From DASSFZ01 sp035283185 (GTDB lineage: Bacteria > Chloroflexota > Anaerolineae > Fen-1058), in contig DATEUJ010000226.1 in NCBI GenBank assembly GCA_035283185.1, positions 1 to 64,000 on the forward strand: a DNA stretch of 64,000 nt, given 5' to 3'. The position numbers and the translations under genes were made by a program. Under the pieces are notes generated by a model. It did not search any database. It was not told where the DNA came from and was given only the letters and a program-made list of their open reading frames with translations. Positions 25,556 through 32,553 of this stretch are shown piece by piece; position 1 is the stretch's first letter; each line of letters starts with the position of its first letter.

Positions 25556-26386
25556 CTGGAAGACCTGACCGGCAGGCAGATCGGCTCATATCGCGTCGTC
25601 GCGCCGCTCGCCACAGGCAGCATGGCCGTGGTGTACAAGGCGCTTCAGCCGACGCTCCAGCGCCACGTCGCGCTGAAGGTATTGCCGCGCCACCTGGCCG
25701 GCGAGCCGACGTTCGTCGGACGCTTTCACCAGGAAGCTCGCATCATCGCCAGCTTCCAGCACCCCAATATTCTGCCTCTTTACGACTTCGGCGAGGTGGA
25801 CGACTACACGTACATGGTCATGCCGCTGATCGAGACGGGCACGCTCGCCAACCGCTTGCAGGGCCAACCGTTACCACTCGAAGAAATCCGCACGGTAGGG
25901 GCGCAGGTCGGCGACGCGCTCGAATACGCCCATTCGCTCGGCGTCGTCCATCGCGATGTCAAGCCGAGCAACATCTTGATCAACAGGCGCGGCACGTGCC
26001 TGCTTTCGGACTTCGGCATCGCGAAGCTGATCGAAGAGGCGGTGAAGTTCACGGCGACGGGCGAGACCGTCGGCACGCCTGCTTACATGTCGCCCGAGCA
26101 GAGCCTGGCGCAGAAGGTCGATCGGCGCAGCGACATCTACTCGCTGGGCGTCATCCTGTTCCAGATGTCGACCGGCCGCCTGCCCTTCGAGGGCAAGACG
26201 CCGGTGGCAACCGTGCTGATGCAGGTCAACGAGCCGCTGCCTCTCCCGCGCTCGCTGAATCCGGATCTCTCGATCGAGATTGAAGAAGTCATCACCCGGT
26301 CGCTGGCCAAAGCACCCGACGACAGGTACGCGACGGCGGCGGAGCTGGTGCGTGCGCTGTACGTCGCGACGTCGGTGAGGGGTTAG
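25556..26386 (+). CDS. Serine/threonine protein kinase, soluble, apparent CTG start
   Basis: About 276 aa consisting only of a Hanks-type kinase domain. The first ATG (25622) falls inside the glycine loop and would remove its first strand. Reading back, the frame is open to a stop at 25541-25543, and the only start-like codon that restores the family N-terminus is CTG at 25556, giving EDLTGRQIGSYRVVAPLATG; gaggtg lies 5 nt before it. Other motifs: VALKVL (Lys), HRDVKPSNIL, SDFGIAKL, GTPAYMSPEQ. All catalytic residues are present. There is no membrane segment. It is 22 nt after scpB and upstream of the caspase-kinase gene, so it may belong to the same signalling set. Confidence 0.85.
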   Translation: MEDLTGRQIGSYRVVAPLATGSMAVVYKALQPTLQRHVALKVLPRHLAGEPTFVGRFHQEARIIASFQHPNILPLYDFGEVDDYTYMVMPLIETGTLANRLQGQPLPLEEIRTVGAQVGDALEYAHSLGVVHRDVKPSNILINRRGTCLLSDFGIAKLIEEAVKFTATGETVGTPAYMSPEQSLAQKVDRRSDIYSLGVILFQMSTGRLPFEGKTPVATVLMQVNEPLPLPRSLNPDLSIEIEEVITRSLAKAPDDRYATAAELVRALYVATSVRG

Positions 26387-26399
26387 GCGCAAGAGGTCG

Positions 26400-26427
26400 C
26401 TCAAACTCCCAACTTCAAACCCCAAAT
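26400..26427. repeat. aacttcaaac phrase repeat
   Basis: Three imperfect units (tcaaactccc, aacttcaaac, cccaaatg), the same family as 6355-6390 and 21564-21637, just after the kinase gene. Confidence 0.6.
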
Positions 26428-26453
26428 GACAAAAGTGTCATTCCGAGCGCAGC

Positions 26454-26506
26454 GAGGAATCTCTACTCCGACCGGCGAACACGACGCACCGGAGTAGAGA
26501 TGCCTC
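26454..26506. repeat. 17-bp arm inverted repeat
   Basis: gaggaatctctactccg (26454-26470) pairs with cggagtagagatgcctc (26490-26506); the inner 12 bp are perfect, with one mismatch outside. The loop is 19 nt. It could act as a bidirectional terminator or a REP-type element. Confidence 0.75.
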
Positions 26507-26682
26507 GTGAGTATTTTCGACTCCAGAATAGTATTGATGCGCGTCGAACGGGCGTTCGTGGCCCGGTTCGGCGCGTGTTGATTTGACCTCTGCGCCGATA
26601 ACTAATAGAATAAAGCTCAAGCCAAGGGGTGCACCCTCGAATAGGCGCCCCTATCCGTTGTCTGAAGTTTAGAGCTGGCTCC

Positions 26683-26732
26683 CGCTGGATTGACAAATCC
26701 AGCGGAACGGGCGTGGATTTGGCAATCCACGC
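26683..26732. repeat. Two adjacent perfect hairpins
   Basis: cgctggatt-gaca-aatccagcg (26683-26704) and gcgtggatt-tggc-aatccacgc (26711-26732) are perfect 9-bp stems with the same core (tggatt/aatcca), 6 nt apart, so they look like two copies of one diverged palindrome. Confidence 0.75.
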
Positions 26733-26792
26733 CGAGCAATTGGGTATGGACTCTAAACTCCAGATTCGTAGCACGCCAGGGTTAAATGGAAG

Positions 26793-29700
26793 ATGGCTGA
26801 CGCACGCGTCGCGCTGATTATCGCAAGCTACCAATACGAGGATCCCGGCCTCCGGCAGCTCGTCGCCCCGCCGCAGGACGCCGAAGCGCTCGCGCGTGTG
26901 CTGGGCGATCCGGCGATCGGCGGCTTTCAGGTGCGCACGCTCCTCAATGAGCCTTCGTATCGGGTCGACCAGGAGATCGAAGCCTTCTTCGCCGATCTCA
27001 AGCGCGACGACCTGGTGCTGCTGTATTTCTCCGGCCACGGCGTCAAGGACGAAGACGGCCAGTTGTATTTCGCCATGCCCGACACGCGGCGCAACCTGCT
27101 GCGCTCGACGGCTGTGCCCTCCTCGCTCGTCAACGACGTGATGCGCCGCAGCCGCTCGCGGCAGCAGGTGCTGGTGCTCGATTGCTGCTACAGCGGAGCG
27201 TTCGCGCGCGGCATGCTCGCCAAGGCCGGCGCAGAAATAGGCACGAAGGAGCGATTTGAAGGCCGGGGGCGCGTCGTCTTGACGGCGTCCGACGCGATGC
27301 AGTATTCCTTCGAAGGAGACGTGATTAAGGGCGAGGGGATCAGCTCGATCTTCACGCGCACTTTCGTGCGCGGGCTGGAGACGGGCGAAGCCGACGGCGA
27401 CGGCGACGGTCAAATCACGATCGACGAGATTTACGACTACGTCCATGATCGTGTCTGGGAGTTGACGCCCAGGCAGCGACCCGGGAAGTGGGAGTTCGAC
27501 GTGCAGGGCGACCTCGTCATCGCCCGCAATCCGCGGCCGCTCCCCAAGCCCGCTGCGCTGCCGGTCGAAGTGCAGCAGGCCATCGAAAGTCCGCTCGCCA
27601 GCGTGCGTGAGGGCGTGGTGCGCGAGCTGGGGCAATTCCTGCGCGGCAGTCATGCCGGGTTGGCGCTGGCCGCGCACGAAGCGCTCCAGCGCCTGACCGA
27701 AGACGACAGCCGCCGCGTGGCCGACGCCGCCCGGCGCGCGCTGACGACATACGCCGAGTCGCAGCGCGCCGGTTGGATTGGCTACATGCTCGGCAACCGA
27801 TACCGCATCGAAGCCCTGCTCGGCCAGGGCGGTATGTCGTCTGTGTATAAAGGCGTCGACCTCAACCTGCGCCGGCCGGTGGCGATCAAGCTCATCCACC
27901 CGCATCTGTCTAGCGATCCCGAGTTCGTGCGGCGTTTCGAGATGGAGGCCGCCGCCGTCGCCCGCCTGCGCCACCCTAATATCGTCCAGGTCTTCGACTT
28001 CGACCACGAAGGCGACGTCTATTTTATGGTGCTGGTGTACCTGGAAGGCGAGACACTCCAGGCCCGGTTGAAAGCTCTGGACGAGGACAAGGCACGCTTG
28101 CCGCTGGCAGAGACAATCCGGCTCACAGCCCTCATCTGCGACGCAGTCGCTTACGCGCACCAGGAGGGCATCGTTCATCGCGACCTGAAGCCGGCCAACG
28201 TGATGCTCGATCAGCACGACCAGCCGATCCTGATGGACTTCGGCGTGGCGAAGATGCTGGGCGAGCAGAGACACACCGCGACCGGCGCGATTGTCGGCAC
28301 CGTGGCCTACATGTCGCCGGAGCAATTGCGCGGCGATCCGTTCGACGGGCGCGCGGACATTTACTCGCTCGGCGTGATGCTCTACGAAATGACCGCCGGC
28401 CGACCGCCGTTCGTCGCCGATTCGGTCATGACGCTGATGCTCAAGCATCTCAACGAGCCGGTGCCGGATATCCGCGAGTTCGCCGCAGGTGTGCCGGACG
28501 AGCTGGTTGTGGCGATCGAGAAGGCGCTGGCGAAGACCCCGGCGGAGCGTTTCCAGACCGTCGCCGAGATGGCCGAGGCGCTGCGGGCGATCGATCTGGC
28601 GCGTATCGAGCGGGAACGGCTGGCGAAAGAGCGGGCCGTGGCGGAACGCGTGGCCAAGCAGAAAGCCGAGCAAGAGCGGCTCGCACGCGAACGGGCCGAG
28701 CAAGAACGCCTGGCGAAGGAGAAGGCCGAAGCGGAGCGCATCGCCCGGCAGAAGGCTGAAGAGGAGCGGCTGGCACGTGAACGGGCTGAGCAAGAACGCC
28801 TGGCGAAGGAGAAGGCCGAAAAAGAGCGGCTGGCCCGCGAGCGCGCCGAAGTCGAGCGCCTGGCAAAGCAGAAAGCCGAACAGGAACGGCTGGCTCGCGA
28901 GAAGGCCGACGCGGAGCGCATCGCCCGGCAGAAGGCTGAAGAAGAGCGTCGGGCTCGCGAACGGGCTGATCAGGAACGCCTGGCGAAGGAGAAGGCCGAA
29001 AGAGAGCGGCTGGCCCGCGAGCGCGCCGAGCAGGAAAAGCGCGAGCGCGAAGCGGCGCAGCGCGCCGAAGCCGAGCGCGTGGCGAAGCAAAAAGCCGAGC
29101 AGGAACGGCTGGCCCGCGAGCGTGCCGAGCAGGAACGCCGTAAGCGTGAGGCTGAGCGCGCCAGGAGGATGGAACAGTTCCGTGCGTTGCTGAGCAATCG
29201 AGCTGTGCTGCTGATCGTCGCCGGGGTGGCTTTGCTGGGCCTGGGTCTTCTGGTGGTCGTACCCCGCCTGGTCCCGCAGCTTCCGTCGGCCGAGGGCATG
29301 GTGAGAGTGGAGGGGGGAAAGTACACCGTCGGTCACGACGCGGCTGGTGAAAACTACGTTTCTCCGCACGACGTTCAACTGACAACGTTCTGGATCGACC
29401 GTTACGAAGTGACGAACGTGCAGTATGCCAAGTTTGTCGACGAGACGAACGCTGAGCCGCCCGCAGGCTGGGTGAACAGAAGTCCACCCGTTGGCAAGGA
29501 CGACCACCCGGTCGAAGGTGTCACCTGGGACCAGGCGTCTGCCTTTTGTAGCTGGAAGAACAAGCGCCTGCCGAGCGAGGCCGAATGGGAAGTCGCCGCA
29601 CGCGGGCCAGATCGCTCGTTGTACCCATGGGGGGACGAAAGAGATGCCGTCTCGCTTCCTGCAGACGACACCTATCCTGTCGGCACCGAGGAGAACAACA

Positions 29701-29918
29701 TTAGCGAATTCAAGGTATTCGACATGGCCGGCAACGTCTGGGAATGGATCGGAGACCCGTATGCCCCGGTGGAGGACGGCGAAAGGGTCATACGCGGTGG
29801 TGCTCATGGCTTTCTCGTCGACATGGCTCATCGTGTCCGAGGCGATCCCAATAACTCGTCCATGTACAGGAATGCTGGCGTGCGCTGCGCGGCCAGTCAG
29901 GTGGAAGGAGGACAATAG
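26793..29918 (+). CDS. Caspase-like / Ser-Thr kinase / coiled coil / TM / FGE-fold receptor-like protein
   Basis: A 1041-aa multidomain protein. Residues 1-245: caspase-like (C14) domain with catalytic His82 (YFSGHG) and Cys132 (VLDCCYSG), and an EF-hand-like loop DGDGDGQITIDE (27393-27428). About 260-325: a HEAT-like helical pair. 330-600: complete Hanks kinase (LLGQGGMSSVYKG, VAIKLI, HRDLKPANVM, MDFGVAKM). 604-796: highly charged E/R/K/A coiled coil. 800-829: one membrane helix. 836-1036: FGE-sulfatase fold (GMVRVEGGKYTVG, RLPSEAEWEVAARG, FDMAGNVWEW) lacking the Cys pair needed for FGE catalysis, so probably a ligand-binding domain outside. Caspase and kinase would be cytoplasmic. It is followed 4 nt later by a related lipoprotein gene. 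Confidence 0.93.
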   Translation: MADARVALIIASYQYEDPGLRQLVAPPQDAEALARVLGDPAIGGFQVRTLLNEPSYRVDQEIEAFFADLKRDDLVLLYFSGHGVKDEDGQLYFAMPDTRRNLLRSTAVPSSLVNDVMRRSRSRQQVLVLDCCYSGAFARGMLAKAGAEIGTKERFEGRGRVVLTASDAMQYSFEGDVIKGEGISSIFTRTFVRGLETGEADGDGDGQITIDEIYDYVHDRVWELTPRQRPGKWEFDVQGDLVIARNPRPLPKPAALPVEVQQAIESPLASVREGVVRELGQFLRGSHAGLALAAHEALQRLTEDDSRRVADAARRALTTYAESQRAGWIGYMLGNRYRIEALLGQGGMSSVYKGVDLNLRRPVAIKLIHPHLSSDPEFVRRFEMEAAAVARLRHPNIVQVFDFDHEGDVYFMVLVYLEGETLQARLKALDEDKARLPLAETIRLTALICDAVAYAHQEGIVHRDLKPANVMLDQHDQPILMDFGVAKMLGEQRHTATGAIVGTVAYMSPEQLRGDPFDGRADIYSLGVMLYEMTAGRPPFVADSVMTLMLKHLNEPVPDIREFAAGVPDELVVAIEKALAKTPAERFQTVAEMAEALRAIDLARIERERLAKERAVAERVAKQKAEQERLARERAEQERLAKEKAEAERIARQKAEEERLARERAEQERLAKEKAEKERLARERAEVERLAKQKAEQERLAREKADAERIARQKAEEERRARERADQERLAKEKAERERLARERAEQEKREREAAQRAEAERVAKQKAEQERLARERAEQERRKREAERARRMEQFRALLSNRAVLLIVAGVALLGLGLLVVVPRLVPQLPSAEGMVRVEGGKYTVGHDAAGENYVSPHDVQLTTFWIDRYEVTNVQYAKFVDETNAEPPAGWVNRSPPVGKDDHPVEGVTWDQASAFCSWKNKRLPSEAEWEVAARGPDRSLYPWGDERDAVSLPADDTYPVGTEENNISEFKVFDMAGNVWEWIGDPYAPVEDGERVIRGGAHGFLVDMAHRVRGDPNNSSMYRNAGVRCAASQVEGGQ

Positions 29919-29921
29919 GTC

Positions 29922-31469
29922 ATGCTGATTCTGCAACTTTGGCGTAGCGCCCTGTGGCTTGCTGCACTATTGATCGCCGCGATGAGTGTCGGTTGCGGTG
30001 GGCAGCCTGCGCCGGCCGCGACACCCACGCCGACTGTCGCCGTCTTTCTGCAGGACGAATTTACGGATGTGGCGAGCGGGTGGCGCGAGACGAAGTCCGA
30101 CCAGTATACTGCCGGCTACCACCCGCCAGACTTTTACCACATCGAAGTCGGCTCGCCGGACGATCGGCAGTTCGTATATGGCCCGCCCCCGATCGACGAC
30201 CTGACCGACTTCACCGTAGAGACGGCCGTGGACGTTCTGCGCACCGACTCGGAGAACGGCGACTTCCGGTACGGCCTGGTCGTGCGCGGAACGGGCGATC
30301 GCTTCTACGGCTTCATGATTTCCCCACGCACGAAGACCTGGGTCGTCGTCAAGGGATCGCCCGACGGGCTTGTGCCGCTGAAGCAGGGTGCGGACGCTGA
30401 GATCCTGGGACCCTCGGTCAAGGATCGATTGCGGATCGATGCGAGTGGATCGACGCTCACGTTCCACATCAACGATCGCCCTGTCGCACAGGTCACGGAT
30501 TCGGACTACGCTCGCGGCGCGGTGGGTTTCATCGTCCAGTCGCTGGATGAGCCGCGCCCGCACATTCACTACGACTGGCTGGTCGTGCGCCCCGTGGAGC
30601 AGGTGGCCTTGGTGTTCCTGACCGACACACCCATACCGACCGACACGCCCATGCCAACCGATACGCCGCTGCCGCCGACGTCGACGCCCATCCCACTGCC
30701 GCCGGGCATGCAGCTCGTTTCGGCAGGGTTCTTTCAGATGGGCTCGTCGGGCGGTCGGGCCGACGAAGCTCCCGAGCATCCCGTGCTGCTGGATGCCTTC
30801 TACGTCGATCGCTTCGAAGTGAGCAATGCCGAGTACCGCGCCTGCGTGAACGCCGGCGCCTGCACGCCCGGTCAGCGTGATGGGTTCACCCGCGCCCGAT
30901 ACCGCGACGACCCGACGTTCGACAACTACCCGGTCGTCGGCGTGACGTGGAACCAGGCCACCGCCTATTGCCAGTGGGCCGGCAAGCGCCTGCCGAGTGA
31001 AGCCGAATGGGAGTACGCCGCGAGCGGCCTGGAGAACCGTGTCTGGCCGTGGGGCAACACGTTCGACGCGAGCCTGTCTGCCGCCAGCGCGCCGGATACG
31101 CAGCCCGTGGAGAGCTATCCGGACGGCGCCAGCCCCTTCGGCGTCTATAACTTGGCGGGGAACGTCACCGAGTGGGTGGAGGATATATACGATGCGGCGT
31201 TCTACGCCAACTCACCGGCGAGCAATCCGGTCAACGGCGGCAGCGACGCGCACGTGCATCGAGGCGGCAGCTTCGCTAATGTGAATGGGGAAAACTATAC
31301 CACTAGCCGCCGCTATCGCGGCGCGGACACCGACGTCGACATCGGCTTCCGCTGCGCGAAAGACGCGCCGGAGGAAAATGCCGCCGTGTCGCCCGAGGCG
31401 CGCGATCAGCTCGTCGCCGACTTCTGCCAGATTTATTCGGCGTACAAGCCCGGAGCGGCGTGCCCGTAA
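29922..31469 (+). CDS. Lipoprotein with concanavalin-like and FGE-fold domains
   Basis: A 515-aa predicted lipoprotein (lipobox MSVGC, Cys about 25). Residues 40-225 form a beta-rich concanavalin/DUF1080-like domain (LQDEFTDVASGW, FRYGLVVRG, LRIDASGSTLTFHIND). A T/P repeat linker (TDTPIPTDTPMPTDTP) leads to an FGE-sulfatase fold (265-490: MQLVSAGFFQMGS, VVGVTWNQATAYCQWAGKRLPSEAEWEYAA, NLAGNVTEWVED, HRGGSF, IGFRCAK) without the catalytic Cys pair. It combines the two extracellular domain types found separately on the neighbouring caspase receptors. It starts 4 nt after the caspase-kinase stop and overlaps nothing else. A role as extracellular co-receptor or sensor is inferred. Confidence 0.87.
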   Translation: MLILQLWRSALWLAALLIAAMSVGCGGQPAPAATPTPTVAVFLQDEFTDVASGWRETKSDQYTAGYHPPDFYHIEVGSPDDRQFVYGPPPIDDLTDFTVETAVDVLRTDSENGDFRYGLVVRGTGDRFYGFMISPRTKTWVVVKGSPDGLVPLKQGADAEILGPSVKDRLRIDASGSTLTFHINDRPVAQVTDSDYARGAVGFIVQSLDEPRPHIHYDWLVVRPVEQVALVFLTDTPIPTDTPMPTDTPLPPTSTPIPLPPGMQLVSAGFFQMGSSGGRADEAPEHPVLLDAFYVDRFEVSNAEYRACVNAGACTPGQRDGFTRARYRDDPTFDNYPVVGVTWNQATAYCQWAGKRLPSEAEWEYAASGLENRVWPWGNTFDASLSAASAPDTQPVESYPDGASPFGVYNLAGNVTEWVEDIYDAAFYANSPASNPVNGGSDAHVHRGGSFANVNGENYTTSRRYRGADTDVDIGFRCAKDAPEENAAVSPEARDQLVADFCQIYSAYKPGAACP

Positions 31470-31741
31470 GCTGATTTTCCGCAGTTCCTGCCGCAGCCTG
31501 CCCTGAGCGCGGTCGAGGGGTTGGACTGCGGAAGCCTGCGACGGCAGTGCAACGCCTGGCAAGTCAGTGGCACGGAGCTGAGGCAATTGCAGTTCAAACC
31601 ACCGCAACAGATAGACATCGAATAAACGGATATGGACCGCGCCAACATGCCATCCGCTTATCCGTTGTGCATTCGTTGCTTCGTTCTTTCCCACCAAATG
31701 GGATTGCCCTGCACCGGAGCCGCCAAGCCGCCAGTCGCTTA
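31470..31741. other. Intergenic segment with palindrome remnants
   Basis: No gene is supported. Strings such as ttccgcag...ggactgcggaa and acggcagtgcaa recall the palindromes at 37481-37530, suggesting decayed copies. A small pair taaacggatatgg/ccatccgcttatcc around 31624-31664 forms a weak hairpin. Confidence 0.4.
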
Positions 31742-31771
31742 TTGACAATAGCAACCCGTGCGGACTACAAT
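31742..31771 (+). promoter_or_regulatory. Sigma-70-type promoter of the EACC1-like gene
   Basis: ttgaca (31742-31747) and tacaat (31766-31771) are separated by 18 nt, a near-consensus housekeeping promoter. The predicted start site is about 20 nt before the ATG at 31799. It indicates that the EACC1/caspase-FHA half can be transcribed independently of the caspase-kinase half. Confidence 0.7.
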
Positions 31772-31798
31772 GAAGTGCACCGACCAGGGGAGGACAGC

Positions 31799-32203
31799 AT
31801 GTCTTCAAGCGCAGAAGTCACCCGCTTCACGCTGCACGTTGACGCCGGCGCAGACGCCGACGACGAGGAACTCGATCGCGTCACACGCCAGTTGCGTGAG
31901 GAACTCGGCGATCTCGACGGTGTGGAGCCGGTCAAACCAGTCGAGGCGGGCACAGTCCCTGAAGGCGCGAAGTCGGCCGAGGCCATGACACTGGGCGCAC
32001 TCGCGGTGACAATCTTGCCATCCGTTATTCCAAAGTTGATCGAGTTCTTGCAGACCTGGTCAATGCGTGGAGAAAATCGCACGGTGAAGATCGAGGCCAG
32101 TATGGGAGGTCAATCCGTGAAAGTGGAGATTCCCAAGTCCATGTCTCCGGATGAGCTGAAGGGCCTGGTCGATATGTTGACCGGGGCGCTGACGGGAAAA
32201 TAA
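31799..32203 (+). CDS. EACC1-like effector-associated small protein
   Basis: A 134-aa protein with ggggagg 5-6 nt before the ATG. Layout: an N-terminal strand and acidic helix (FTLHVDAGADADDEELDRVTRQL, RE), a VEPVKP strand, PEGAKSAEAMTLGALAVTILP, a hydrophobic helix (VIPKLIEFLQTWS) and C-terminal strands with a final helix (VKIEASMGGQSVKVEI, MSPDELKGLVDML). This is the pattern of EACC1 (effector-associated constant component 1), described in bacterial conflict systems next to caspase-like and other effectors. It sits between two caspase genes, which fits. Its biochemical role is unknown; coupling effector and activation units has been proposed for the class. Family assignment is by pattern, without a search. 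Confidence 0.75.
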   Translation: MSSSAEVTRFTLHVDAGADADDEELDRVTRQLREELGDLDGVEPVKPVEAGTVPEGAKSAEAMTLGALAVTILPSVIPKLIEFLQTWSMRGENRTVKIEASMGGQSVKVEIPKSMSPDELKGLVDMLTGALTGK

Positions 32204-32290
32204 TGTGACTGAGACCGCCGAATGGTGTCCGAGCCGGCGGTCTGCTTTCTGCGGCAGGCGCTTGAGCGATGAGTCGGAGATTTGCGCTGA

Positions 32291-32521
32291 AGCACCACGA
32301 CGACGATCAATCGAGCGGGCGGGGCCGATCTGAATGCCGATCAAATCAGCGTCGGCGGCGATGTCACGGGGCGTGATAAGATCATCCAGATTCGCGCGGC
32401 AGCGGGGGCGACGGTCATCGTTGGCGAGAGCGGCAGCGCGAGCGTGGAGACTGATGCGAGCATGCCAGCAGACAACGCTGCAGCCAATCAGCCACCTCCT
32501 CCGCCTGCGGCCTTAGCCTGA
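32291..32521 (+). CDS. Small GDVxGRDK-motif ORF without ATG
   Basis: A 76-codon frame following an in-frame stop (32288-32290) encodes ADLNADQISVGGDVTGRDK, then an alanine/glycine-rich strand and a proline tail (QPPPPPAALA). The I-x-V-G-G-D-V-x-G-R-D-K-I motif recurs in small proteins and N-termini of NACHT/TIR/caspase-type conflict genes. No ATG, GTG or TTG opens the frame before the motif; CTG at 32330 is the only candidate. It is either a non-ATG start, a gene with a lesion at its front, or a base error. It ends 32 nt before the second caspase gene, so it probably belongs to the same unit. Confidence 0.5.
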   Translation, partial: STTTTINRAGGADLNADQISVGGDVTGRDKIIQIRAAAGATVIVGESGSASVETDASMPADNAAANQPPPPPAALA

Positions 32522-32553
32522 TTCACTTCGCTCCATCGGTCAGGGAAACAGGT

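Larger units (their letters stand above)
26387..26792. other. Repeat-rich intergenic region before the caspase-kinase gene
   Basis: No gene is supported. The region is packed with repeats: an aacttcaaac array (26400-26427), a perfect hairpin (26454-26506) and two adjacent hairpins (26683-26732). Repeats occupy a large part of it. Any promoter for the caspase gene should lie between 26510 and 26790, where I see no consensus boxes. Confidence 0.5.

Noticed and set aside
26463..29936. A 1157-aa open frame antisense to the caspase-kinase gene
   Set aside because: It mirrors the high-GC coding strand and its coiled-coil repeats; it has no recognisable domains, while the plus-strand protein has intact caspase, kinase and FGE motifs.
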